From positions 1-5,974 of the forward strand of contig DGOU01000020.1 of assembly GCA_002390165.1 (NCBI GenBank): 5,974 bases of DNA, given 5' to 3'. Numbering within the stretch: position 1 is the first letter of the stretch; the number at the start of each line of letters is the position of its first letter. The position numbers and the translations under genes are program-made. Shown one piece after another: positions 1 through 5,974 of the stretch. The notes below the pieces were generated by a model. That model worked only from the letters and a program-made list of their open reading frames with translations, was not told the DNA's origin and ran no database searches. Source of the DNA: Lutibacter sp. UBA4458. GTDB taxonomy: Bacteria > Bacteroidota > Bacteroidia > Flavobacteriales > Flavobacteriaceae.

Positions 1-110
1 ATGCCGGTTAAATAGACATTATCAAGTACTCTATCCCCAGTCACATCTCCTCGAGCAAACGAAACTAGATTCGGAGGATTCATATCCGTCCTAGCGTAAA
101 AATTATACAT
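1..110 (-). CDS. FG-GAP/VCBS-like repeat protein, N-terminal fragment (cut by window edge)
   Basis: The first 36 codons of a minus-strand gene are present; the rest lies beyond the left edge. Translation begins MYNFYARTDMNPPN and continues LVSFARGDVTGDRVLDNVYL. The GDVTGDRVLDN stretch has aspartates at residues 22, 26 and 30, spaced as in the Ca-binding loop of FG-GAP/VCBS repeats (D-x-x-G-D-x-x-x-D). From memory, small Bacillaceae proteins of this type start with the same Asn-Pro-Pro-Asn-Leu-Val pattern, have no signal peptide, and have no settled function. The start codon is chosen because a strong AAAGGAG lies six bases upstream; an ATG five bases earlier is in another frame. The gene is separated from the protease-NACHT operon by a terminator and is probably an unrelated chromosomal neighbour. 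The family call rests on 36 residues. Confidence 0.7.
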   Translation of the reverse strand, partial: MYNFYARTDMNPPNLVSFARGDVTGDRVLDNVYLTG

Positions 111-116
111 AACATG

Positions 117-123
117 CTCCTTT
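117..123 (-). promoter_or_regulatory. Ribosome binding site of the FG-GAP-like gene
   Basis: The minus strand reads AAAGGAG, then a six-base spacer (CATGTT), then the ATG at 110-108. This site decides between two overlapping ATGs in different frames. I could not identify a convincing promoter upstream of it. Confidence 0.7.
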
Positions 124-329
124 ACATAATACCTATAATCATCATTTTCCTACGTTCTAAAAGAATTCTAGCTACTGTTTATTAGTGTTTATTAAGTAAT
201 ATCTATTCGTTAGAAACATAAAATTTGTAAGGCTAACAGAAATTTCTTTCAAGACATTTCATAACTCCTCAGCTCCAGTTTCTAAAGGAATCAATTTCGT
301 TAATTATTCACCAAAATGGAGAGGATTAA

Positions 330-511
330 ATGAAAAAAATTAAGTTCTATTTATGGTACGGTTACTATGACAAGATTATTCAGTAGATGCAGATGAGAAA
401 TTTAATGGGAGTTTTAAATCAAACCTTCACCTTAAATCCTGTAAACCGAAATTTACTTTATGTATTTGGCCCTACCACAATGAGCATACCAGTCCAAACC
501 ACTCCCTATAA
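330..511 (+). pseudogene. Possible decayed small gene with one frameshift
   Basis: A GGAGAGG site at 318-324 sits five bases before an ATG. The frame reads MKKIKFYLWYGYYDK and then stops at TAG (384-386) after 18 codons. A shift into a second frame at about 365-371 gives a further 46 open codons beginning QDYSVDADEKFNGSF and ending at TAA (509-511). Joined, the two parts give a plausible protein of about 60 residues starting with a good ribosome binding site, which suggests a small gene broken by one indel. I do not recognise the product. Alternatives are a genuine 18-residue peptide, or chance. It partly overlaps the minus-strand fragment at 456-677, and at most one of the two is likely to be real there. 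Confidence 0.22.
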
Positions 512-677
512 TATTATTGTTATGTGTTGAAAAAAGTTAGGCTTCATAAATGTATGCTACGGTTCCATAACTCATTTCTTTTGGATTCGTAACAATTCGA
601 TTTCATCCATTAGAAGAAAGGACTTCGCCTTTATAATCACTTGGCAAATACTTGGTGTACCATATGCAGATCAATAC
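456..677 (-). pseudogene. Possible decayed coding remnant with in-frame stops
   Basis: One minus-strand frame reads as protein-like across two in-frame stops. It gives KYLPSDYKGEVLSSNG, then TGA (605-603), then NRIVTNPKEMSYGTVAYIYE and Ala, then TAA (539-537), then a further 27 codons ending at TAA (455-453). There is no start codon with a ribosome binding site. The composition (Gly, Pro, aromatic and charged residues spread as in a folded domain) suggests the C-terminal part of an inactivated gene, but I cannot name a family. It could be chance. Confidence 0.22.
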
Positions 678-893
678 TTATATAACACCATAAGGGTAAG
701 TAAATATTTTATAGCTATGAAATGTACCAAATATTACACAATGATCATAATTTAACTAACAATTGCGATGCTTAAATAAGGTATCGTCTATTTTGATTCA
801 ATTAACGAAAGAGATAGTTCCTTACCCATACTCACAATATCCAAATTACAACATTCCACACTCTCCTTACTAAAACGTAAATATATAACAGGA

Positions 894-927
894 AAAACGG
901 AGCGCCAATTCTTTGGCACTCCGTTTT
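894..927 (-). terminator. Rho-independent terminator, minus strand
   Basis: Bases 894-908 pair with 913-927 to form a 15-bp stem around a four-base loop. Fourteen pairs are Watson-Crick. The one irregular pair (903/918) is C-A in plus-strand RNA but a G-U wobble in minus-strand RNA. On the minus strand the stem runs into TTTTT and then CCTGTT; on the plus strand only TTTT precedes ACATTG. Both facts favour use by minus-strand transcripts. It lies about 390 bases past the stop of the protease-NACHT gene and is the first strong terminator downstream, so it may end that operon's transcript. It might still work weakly in both directions. Confidence 0.8.
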
Positions 928-1313
928 ACATTGAACTGATTTGTATTTGGCTATATAAGAACTGTGTTTTAATAAAAAAAATTGTTTTTTCTTGAGATAT
1001 TACTCTTATAAACATGAGCTTTTCCCCAATGATAAAAACTTATGATAAGGCTCTCCTTATTAGCTATAAATGAGGTTTTTATTAAATTTAAATTTGTTAA
1101 CTAAATCTTTTTTAATGAATACTTGATCAGTCTTCTTATAATTATTTCGAAATTCTCTCTATTATTTTTTGTACAAGGTCTTGCTGACTTTCCTTACATA
1201 CTTGAACCTTTTAGCGTGAAATTATTATGGATAAAAAATCTTGATTTGGTATAGCAAACAAAAAATTGATAGAAACCATATTAATTAAAGTAGATATTTT
1301 AAAAAATTATCAT
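928..1313. other. Non-coding stretch between the NACHT gene stop and the terminator
   Basis: This very AT-rich stretch holds no intact gene. It contains a small perfect hairpin at 1045-1060 (ATAAGG, loop CTCT, CCTTAT), an AT-only imperfect inverted repeat at 1293-1311 just past the NACHT stop, and the broken coding-like fragments at 1060-1279. If transcription from the operon runs to the terminator at 894-927, this becomes an unusually long 3' untranslated region of about 390 bases. Confidence 0.45.
1060..1279 (-). pseudogene. Possible frameshifted C-terminal gene remnant
   Basis: The minus strand has an ATG at 1279-1277 opening 22 codons (MVSINFLFAIPNQDF and on) to TAA at 1213-1211. In the same frame, 22 more codons (KVQVCKESQQDLVQKIIER and on) run to TAA at 1144-1142. 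An overlapping second frame from 1158 continues REFRNNYKKTDQVFIKKDL to a double stop TAATAA at 1062-1057. The charged, helical-looking text across the frame switch resembles a worn C-terminus. There is no ribosome binding site, no recognisable family, and the base composition is low-complexity, so chance is a serious alternative. Confidence 0.17.
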
Positions 1314-4300
1314 TTAATTCAAATCACCTAGTATATAACTTAAATCTTCTTTTAATTGGTCATATACTTTTTTCCTTAGTTCATCATTATCTCGAATATA
1401 CATACTTAGTGCCGAATTGCTGCTACTAAAAAATGGTAGGCTTTTTCTTCCCAATTTTGATAAGGCCTGATTCATCTTTTGATAATTTTCTTCCTCTCTT
1501 TCTATATCATGGCGATTATTTCTTTTTGGTATTTGAATAACTAACGGGCTACTCTTATTTATATCACTAACTGGCTCCCATGTTGTCTCAACACCGCCAC
1601 CAAAACTTTCCTCCCTATAAAAATTAACATTAAACTTTATAGGTCCCATTGCATAAAATGGTAGGAAGTCCTTTAAAGATGTAATATGGTTTTTTACTAT
1701 AAATCTATACGATAGCTGGAAGTGCTCATAGAATCGGGTTATTAATTTGTTTAATTGCTCATCGCTCCATACATCCCAAATATATCCTCGACTCTTATCT
1801 AGTTGATTCCAATCTATATCAGGACCAGGTAATAAATACTTCTTTGGGTCAATTCCCATTTTTTTTAATCGTAAGACAGAAAGCATCGTACGTATTACTT
1901 CATCAGAACTATAGTAAAGTGAACCATTTAGTGAGTTTGCATATTGCAAAATATCTCTTTTCAAAAACAAATCAACTAATTGATCAACAGAATGTTTATA
2001 AAGAGTAGGTTTTCTATCTGCTTTTTCTCCCGACATTGAAAAACGTTCGAGAGGTAGAGTTCTTAAAGTATTTTCTATTTGCATCACAGTCATTTCTGGT
2101 GGCTCTATATCAAAAAGTGTTTTTTTATCGAAGATATCTTTCAGTTGTTTTTTTACAGCATAAAGTGCTACTTCTCTTGCAGAATCTATACCCATATCAG
2201 TAGCCTGCAAATTTAAAAACCAGTGGTTTCCACCATTAAAAGTCATGATTGGTATGCTTACATCATTCCCTTTAATATCCTTCTTGTACATTTTGGGCCC
2301 ACCTGCATACTCTCTTAATATTACTTCGGGTACTCCTTTATTTTCATTTGGAGTAAGTAAAAACCTAAAGTCAATTGCTGGTGTTTCAAAATCCATGCTT
2401 CCTTCGATTGTTACCCCCAAAGGAACTTTTATATCTTGGTATTTTATTAAATACCAGGGGTAAAAGTATTCTTTAATAGTTTTAAAGTGACTTTCTATTA
2501 TTTCTAAGTAACTATCTCGAACTTGTTTAAAATAGCTAATCGTATACTCTTTAGACCAATTTTCTTTTAACTGATTATTGAAATCAAACCTTGCCTCCAG
2601 GCATTTTCTATATAAAAGTAAATTGTTTTTTTCTAAATAGTCAAAAAATATTCTTTGCCGATTATTTTTCTTTAACAATCCTGCTAAATAAATAAATATT
2701 TCGTAATATGTGTCATTACTATTATATTCCTTTACAAATCCTATCAATTCTTCATCTGATTTTTCAGATAGGTTTAGGGCGAAAAAGTATTCATGAAATG
2801 ATGGATGAAAGAAAGTCAAGTCACTATTATCTTCAATTATCAACCCTGTATCCAGTAATTCTCTCTTTACTACTTCAACATTATCTCTTTGCAGAAATTT
2901 ACAAACTGAATCTGAAAACTCTGCTCTCGTAGGTAAGCCTCTAAAAGTTCGCTTAGCATATTCGGCTAATATTAATTCCTTGGTTGGTACATCGATTTGA
3001 AAAGGTCGAACTAATCCTTTTTGGTAATTTCTTTCTTCTATTAGGTATCTTGTATAACTAGCGTATAATTCAGCTTTGTTTTTCGGTAGAGATGTATCGC
3101 CAGTTATTTTTAATATTGAAACAGTCATAAAAAGAAATAAAGGATTTTTTATAAGACTTCTTAAATTCATGTCAATATGATGTAATAATTTCCAGCCTGA
3201 TATATTAAGTTCCTTTTCGATGTAATCATGTACCATATCATCATCTAATTTATCAATCACATATTCAGAGAAATGTGAATAGAATTGTTTATAGTAGTTT
3301 TCTTTTCTGCAAGTTACTAAAATATGTACATTCTTAATTTCAGATATCTTTATCAGTTCATCGATTAGTACATCTGCTGATGATGTTACCTCATCAAGAC
3401 CATCAACAAGTATTAGATACTTGCCAGCAATTAAATCTTGCTCTACTTGTTTTTCGTTAATATTAGGTATCGTGTATTTTAACTCTTTCAGTATGCCTTC
3501 AACTAAATTAGAAAATGACCTTGTCCATTTTCTTGCCTTTAATATTATAGGTACTCTATTTTTTTCAATTAATGGATTTTCAATCATATCTTTTGCCAAC
3601 ATGGATAGTAAATATGTTTTACCTCCTCCTGGCTCAGATAGTATAACAGCAGATTTCTCTATACTTAGTAATTCTAAATACGATTCTAGCTTTTCATCTT
3701 GCCTGTTATCATTGGTAAACTTAAAAGTAAAACCTAAACTCGTACTATCATTAGATTGTTTATTTAACCTCCTTAAAATAGTATTTTGTAGTTGTTGATC
3801 TAATTGATTCTGTAACATCGTTAGATAAGGTGCATAGTACGGTTCATTATCTTTTGTAATAATTTCTATTCCAATATTTTCAAAGTATTCTTTGTATAAA
3901 TATAAACTCACTGCTGAAAGTCTGCTTGTTTCTCCCCCCTCCCCAACTTGTTTTAATAGAACAGCAACAGCGTATCTATCTAAAATTAAAGGAGCACCTG
4001 ATACTCCTTTATAATCTTTAATATCATCATCTTTACTTAAATCAATATTCCAATCTGAATTTAATATTTGGTAGTTTTCCGCGTATTCTTCATTTTTTAC
4101 TTGTAAATCAATAAAAGTCCCTGCATCTCGTCTAACAGGCGGGTAACCAAAGGTCTCACACTTCAAAGAGGTATTAAACTTATAGTCTATACACTTAATC
4201 GGTTTAATTCCTTCGACTACTTTATTTAGCCTTAATGCAATAATTTGTTGGTTTTTACACTCTTCATCGAAAATAATTGGTTCTACATCAATTTCTTCTA

Positions 4301-4466
4301 CTTGATTATTTACATAAAAAAATAACTTAACAGGTTTCTTATGTTCAAGGTAGTCAAAAATCGCGTGTGTTGCAGTTAACGCAATGTCATTTGCAATTAA
4401 AAAAGCAGTAGCCGTTTCTTCACCACATACTAACTTTGGAATGGCTTGCTTTATTTCATCCCTCAT
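1314..4466 (-). CDS. Trypsin-like serine protease-NACHT (STAND) NTPase fusion, candidate defence protein
   Basis: This 1050-residue protein is probably cytoplasmic: no signal peptide or membrane helix is seen. Residues 1-205 form a trypsin-like protease domain with a TATH motif (His34) and a GVSGAPL nucleophile motif (Ser156). The usual Asp position of the D-x-A-h-x-x-L strand reads QIIALRL, with Gln74. A helical linker (about 212-240) leads to a NACHT-type P-loop NTPase. That module has Walker A SEPGGGKT (277-284, Lys283), Walker B LILVDGLDEV (351-360, with the NACHT-style Asp-Gly-Leu-Asp-Glu), and sensor-like VTCR (Arg387). It continues with NPLFLFM (441-447) and a winged-helix end FFHPSFHEYFFA (552-563). 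Residues 640-1050 match nothing I know and may be the sensor. The start has a ribosome site (AAGGGGG) overlapping the stop of the upstream MBL gene, 11 bases away, so the two are co-transcribed. The architecture fits NTPase-gated anti-phage proteins (Avs, bacterial NACHT); that role is inferred. Confidence 0.95.
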   Translation of the reverse strand: MRDEIKQAIPKLVCGEETATAFLIANDIALTATHAIFDYLEHKKPVKLFFYVNNQVEEIDVEPIIFDEECKNQQIIALRLNKVVEGIKPIKCIDYKFNTSLKCETFGYPPVRRDAGTFIDLQVKNEEYAENYQILNSDWNIDLSKDDDIKDYKGVSGAPLILDRYAVAVLLKQVGEGGETSRLSAVSLYLYKEYFENIGIEIITKDNEPYYAPYLTMLQNQLDQQLQNTILRRLNKQSNDSTSLGFTFKFTNDNRQDEKLESYLELLSIEKSAVILSEPGGGKTYLLSMLAKDMIENPLIEKNRVPIILKARKWTRSFSNLVEGILKELKYTIPNINEKQVEQDLIAGKYLILVDGLDEVTSSADVLIDELIKISEIKNVHILVTCRKENYYKQFYSHFSEYVIDKLDDDMVHDYIEKELNISGWKLLHHIDMNLRSLIKNPLFLFMTVSILKITGDTSLPKNKAELYASYTRYLIEERNYQKGLVRPFQIDVPTKELILAEYAKRTFRGLPTRAEFSDSVCKFLQRDNVEVVKRELLDTGLIIEDNSDLTFFHPSFHEYFFALNLSEKSDEELIGFVKEYNSNDTYYEIFIYLAGLLKKNNRQRIFFDYLEKNNLLLYRKCLEARFDFNNQLKENWSKEYTISYFKQVRDSYLEIIESHFKTIKEYFYPWYLIKYQDIKVPLGVTIEGSMDFETPAIDFRFLLTPNENKGVPEVILREYAGGPKMYKKDIKGNDVSIPIMTFNGGNHWFLNLQATDMGIDSAREVALYAVKKQLKDIFDKKTLFDIEPPEMTVMQIENTLRTLPLERFSMSGEKADRKPTLYKHSVDQLVDLFLKRDILQYANSLNGSLYYSSDEVIRTMLSVLRLKKMGIDPKKYLLPGPDIDWNQLDKSRGYIWDVWSDEQLNKLITRFYEHFQLSYRFIVKNHITSLKDFLPFYAMGPIKFNVNFYREESFGGGVETTWEPVSDINKSSPLVIQIPKRNNRHDIEREEENYQKMNQALSKLGRKSLPFFSSSNSALSMYIRDNDELRKKVYDQLKEDLSYILGDLN

Positions 4467-4472
4467 AAATAT

Positions 4473-4479
4473 CCCCCTT
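4473..4479 (-). promoter_or_regulatory. Ribosome binding site of the protease-NACHT gene, overlapping the MBL stop codon
   Basis: The minus strand reads TAAGGGGG, then ATATTT, then ATG. The AA of the MBL gene's TAA stop is the start of an AAGGGGG Shine-Dalgarno-like site (an AAGGAGG variant), six bases before the start codon. The overlap implies translational coupling of the two genes. It also supports the ATG at 4466 as the true start. Confidence 0.7.
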
Positions 4480-5695
4480 ATAATTTAACTATCGTTGCAT
4501 CAGTTCCGTCAGATACGCAAATTCTATAGTTATATTTTTCTTTCCAATTACTTTGATTTAACATCCTTGAAGTATCTGTTTCATAGTTAAATACTAAGGT
4601 TTTCGATTTATGTCTTTGATAATAAAGAATTTTTGCCAATGACTCTAAGTCAGGATGCCCGTGTTTATCACCATTAGTCGATATCAAAAATAACTCAGAA
4701 TTTAAATTCTCTATGAGGTTTTTTGATATATTTTTTTTACTTCCATGGTGTGATAATTTGACCAAGTCAAAGTATTTTTCTTCTAATTTAGAAATATTTT
4801 CTGAAATAATGTCAGAGTGAGCATCTGCTAAAAACAACAACCTTTTGCCACAGTATTGAATAACAAACGAAATTGAGGAACCATTTATAACAGAATTATC
4901 CACTTTGTCGATTGGATTTTGCAGAGCAATCTCTTCTATAGATTTTTCATTATAATTATTAATTTTTGAAGAGATATCACTTTCTACAACTTCATGCTCG
5001 TCTTGCCTAAATAAAAAGAATTCATAAGCATCATCAAAAATTTGCTCATCACTTAATAAAAAGTTCATTTTTTGTTTTTTAAGCTCTCTCAACCATGTAG
5101 TTGATAATCTTTTTAACTTATTTGTATTGGGTGATAATAAAGTGAGAGTATATTGATCTTTTACAATAGGATTCATGTTTTCGCAGTTTACTGCATTACC
5201 TTTAAAAGATTCATTCCAAGAGTACCCACCTTCCAATATTAAAGCTGCTAGCATAGATCCTTGTTTTGCACTGATGTCCTCATCACTAATTTCACTTTTA
5301 TCTATTTGCTGCTGCAAATAGGAACTTCCTAATACTACTTCATTACTTAATATTTCCATTTCTTTCTTTGTAATTTTCTCAACTTTTTCTTTTTCAAATT
5401 GTAAATGTCTATAACTATTATGCCAAATTTCTTTAATTTCTATAAAAGGAGCTTCATTGTTTTCTTTAATAAATGATAACGCTCCTAAGATGTGATCCTG
5501 GTCAATATGTGTTATCACCATTAAGTCAATTGCTTCATCATTATTTGCAATTTTAATTAATTCTTTTTTCAAGAACTTTCTATAAGTTTCCACATAACCA
5601 CAGTCTATAAGAATATGTTTTTTATTTTTCAACCCTAGCGATACTAAAAAACAGTCTCCATTCTTTGCTGGAAACATTTTCACAGTAATACACAT
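4478..5695 (-). CDS. ComEC/Rec2-like metallo-beta-lactamase-fold hydrolase
   Basis: This 405-residue soluble protein has an MBL fold of the type found at the C-terminus of ComEC/Rec2, but with no membrane segments. In order: N-terminal strand with GDCFLV (13-18), ILIDCG (28-33), and metal motif THIDQDH (62-68). The motif is the H-x-D-x-D-H form usual in the ComEC-like subfamily, where many MBL enzymes have H-x-H-x-D-H. Then come LLFLADAH (286-293, Asp291 as likely bridging ligand), LSHHGS (314-319) and GHPD (346-349, His347). All expected metal ligands seem present, so it is probably active as a hydrolase, possibly a nuclease or phosphodiesterase; the substrate is unknown. Residues 75-265 are a long, mostly charged and helical insertion. 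The ATG is fixed by AGGAGG five bases upstream. It is the first gene of the operon with the protease-NACHT gene and may be a second effector or a regulator of it. Confidence 0.93.
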   Translation of the reverse strand: MCITVKMFPAKNGDCFLVSLGLKNKKHILIDCGYVETYRKFLKKELIKIANNDEAIDLMVITHIDQDHILGALSFIKENNEAPFIEIKEIWHNSYRHLQFEKEKVEKITKKEMEILSNEVVLGSSYLQQQIDKSEISDEDISAKQGSMLAALILEGGYSWNESFKGNAVNCENMNPIVKDQYTLTLLSPNTNKLKRLSTTWLRELKKQKMNFLLSDEQIFDDAYEFFLFRQDEHEVVESDISSKINNYNEKSIEEIALQNPIDKVDNSVINGSSISFVIQYCGKRLLFLADAHSDIISENISKLEEKYFDLVKLSHHGSKKNISKNLIENLNSELFLISTNGDKHGHPDLESLAKILYYQRHKSKTLVFNYETDTSRMLNQSNWKEKYNYRICVSDGTDATIVKL

Positions 5696-5700
5696 TTAAA

Positions 5701-5706
5701 CCTCCT
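5701..5706 (-). promoter_or_regulatory. Ribosome binding site of the MBL gene
   Basis: A perfect AGGAGG on the minus strand is followed by a five-base spacer (TTTAA) and the ATG at 5695-5693. It is stronger than the downstream gene's site, so the MBL protein may be made in larger amount than the NACHT protein. Confidence 0.85.
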
Positions 5707-5736
5707 GATATACAAGTACTTTTTCTTATATTTTAA

Positions 5737-5765
5737 ATTTTAACATAGTAGGAAATTTAGTTTAA
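5737..5765 (-). promoter_or_regulatory. Candidate extended -10 promoter of the MBL/protease-NACHT operon
   Basis: The minus strand reads TGT then TAAAAT (-10 at 5742-5737, five of six matches to TATAAT, with the extended TG at 5745-5744). A weak TTAAAC lies 17 bases upstream as -35 (5765-5760). Transcription would start near 5730, giving a leader of about 35 bases. A competing pair, TTGGTA with TACTAT at 17-base spacing, overlaps it and scores about as well. In sequence this AT-rich, such matches arise easily. No clear operator was found. Confidence 0.35.
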
Positions 5766-5863
5766 TTTACCAACTGAATAAAAAAGATTTCCTTTCTATT
5801 ATCAAAATTTAATAATTTGATCATAAAAAATAATTATTGAACTTTCACATGTTAGACAAATAA

Positions 5864-5894
5864 AGCACCTTTTCTATTTCTCTAGAAAGGTGCT
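5864..5894 (-). terminator. Hairpin terminator of the upstream gene, minus strand
   Basis: Bases 5864-5873 pair with 5885-5894 (AGCACCTTTT against GAAAGGTGCT, last pair a wobble) around an 11-base loop. On the minus strand the stem is followed by a T-rich TTATTTG; on the plus strand it is followed by GTTACTG. It begins 26 bases after the stop of the partial gene at the right edge, as expected for its terminator. It separates that gene from the MBL/NACHT operon, which should therefore have its own promoter. The broken U-tract makes it a moderate terminator. Confidence 0.55.
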
Positions 5895-5919
5895 GTTACT
5901 GAATATTTAAAAACCTCAC

Positions 5920-5974
5920 TTACTTATGATATGGTTCATTTTTCATAATACGAAACGCTCGATACACCTGCTCT
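5920..5974 (-). CDS. C-terminal end of an unidentified protein (cut by window edge)
   Basis: The minus strand from 5973 reads 17 open codons, EQVYRAFRIMKNEPYHK, then TAA (5922-5920). The other two minus-strand frames look less protein-like. The stop is followed at a natural distance by a hairpin terminator, which supports a real gene end here. The text is too short to assign a family; whether the gene belongs to the same defence locus cannot be judged from this window. Confidence 0.5.
   Translation of the reverse strand, partial: EQVYRAFRIMKNEPYHK

Larger units (their letters stand above)
124..893. other. Gene-poor stretch with broken coding-like fragments
   Basis: No intact gene of meaningful length is visible on either strand. 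Short open stretches that read like protein are interrupted by stops or frame changes. They include a plus-strand fragment starting at 330 and a minus-strand fragment at 456-677, both listed separately. Another minus-strand stretch at 791-871 ends DIVSMGKELSLSLIESK before a TAG. A fourth, around 190-310 on the minus strand, reads LIPLETGAEEL, a TGA, then NVLKEISVSLTNF. I recognise none of them. The simplest reading is decayed genes or ordinary intergenic DNA; in such AT-rich sequence, chance frames of 20-45 codons are common. No tRNA, rRNA, CRISPR repeat or insertion-sequence ends were seen. Confidence 0.5.

Noticed and set aside
1039..1060. Overlapping small palindromes CTTATGATAAG and ATAAGG-CTCT-CCTTAT as a regulatory RNA element
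   Set aside because: The stems are only 5-6 bp, mutually exclusive, and have no properly placed U-tract; no known riboswitch pattern was recognised.
1293..1311. Inverted repeat directly after the NACHT stop as a terminator
   Set aside because: The stem is almost wholly A-T with a bulge and would be too unstable to end transcription; the hairpin at 894-927 is far stronger.
2245..2463. 72-codon plus-strand open frame
   Set aside because: It is antisense within the NACHT gene, has no ribosome site, and its sequence is explained by the coding strand.
2708..2932. 74-codon plus-strand open frame
   Set aside because: Antisense shadow of the conserved winged-helix part of the NACHT gene.
3421..3798. 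125-codon plus-strand open frame
   Set aside because: It lies opposite the Walker A/Walker B region, whose conservation is clear on the minus strand; no start signal and low-complexity Ser/Leu text.
5751..5792. GGAAAT...ATTTCC inverted repeat in the operon's upstream region, as a possible operator
   Set aside because: Six-base arms separated by 30 bases in AT-rich DNA are expected by chance.
5799..5816. AT-rich imperfect palindrome (TTATCAAA / TTTAATAA)
   Set aside because: Only A/T pairs apart from one mismatch; no support as a repressor site or terminator.
1..5974. CRISPR array, tRNA, insertion-sequence ends, phage attachment site
   Set aside because: No regularly spaced repeats, cloverleaf-like sequence, transposase frame or paired terminal repeats were found on either strand.

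Overview
The window is AT-rich with Firmicute-style Shine-Dalgarno sites (AGGAGG, AAAGGAG). It probably comes from a Bacillus-like member of the Bacillaceae. The left edge supports this: it opens a minus-strand reading frame whose N-terminus (LVSFARGDVTGDRVLDNVYL) looks like the small FG-GAP/VCBS-type repeat proteins common in that group. All convincing genes lie on the minus strand, so the biological order runs from right to left.

Layout in transcription order: (1) at the right edge, the last 17 codons of an unidentified gene, followed by a hairpin terminator (5864-5894). (2) A 5' region of about 220 bases with a possible extended -10 promoter. (3) A 405-residue soluble metallo-beta-lactamase-fold protein of the ComEC/Rec2-like subfamily. 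(4) After only 11 bases, a 1050-residue protein with a trypsin-like serine protease domain fused to a NACHT-type STAND NTPase and a long C-terminal region I cannot classify. (5) About 1.2 kb with no intact gene, containing one good minus-strand terminator (894-927) and several broken coding-like stretches. (6) The start of the FG-GAP-like gene at the left edge.

Genes 3 and 4 form a two-gene operon that looks like an NTPase-gated immune module. In such systems the C-terminal part senses a trigger, the NACHT module switches or oligomerises, and the effector (protease, perhaps with the MBL hydrolase) acts on cell or phage components. The gene content recalls type I Avs (AVAST) loci and the bacterial NACHT conflict systems, but the NTPase is shorter than typical Avs proteins and shows no obvious TPR or LRR repeats. 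The assignment to anti-phage defence is an inference from domain architecture, not something the sequence proves. The neighbouring gene debris fits an accessory, high-turnover location.
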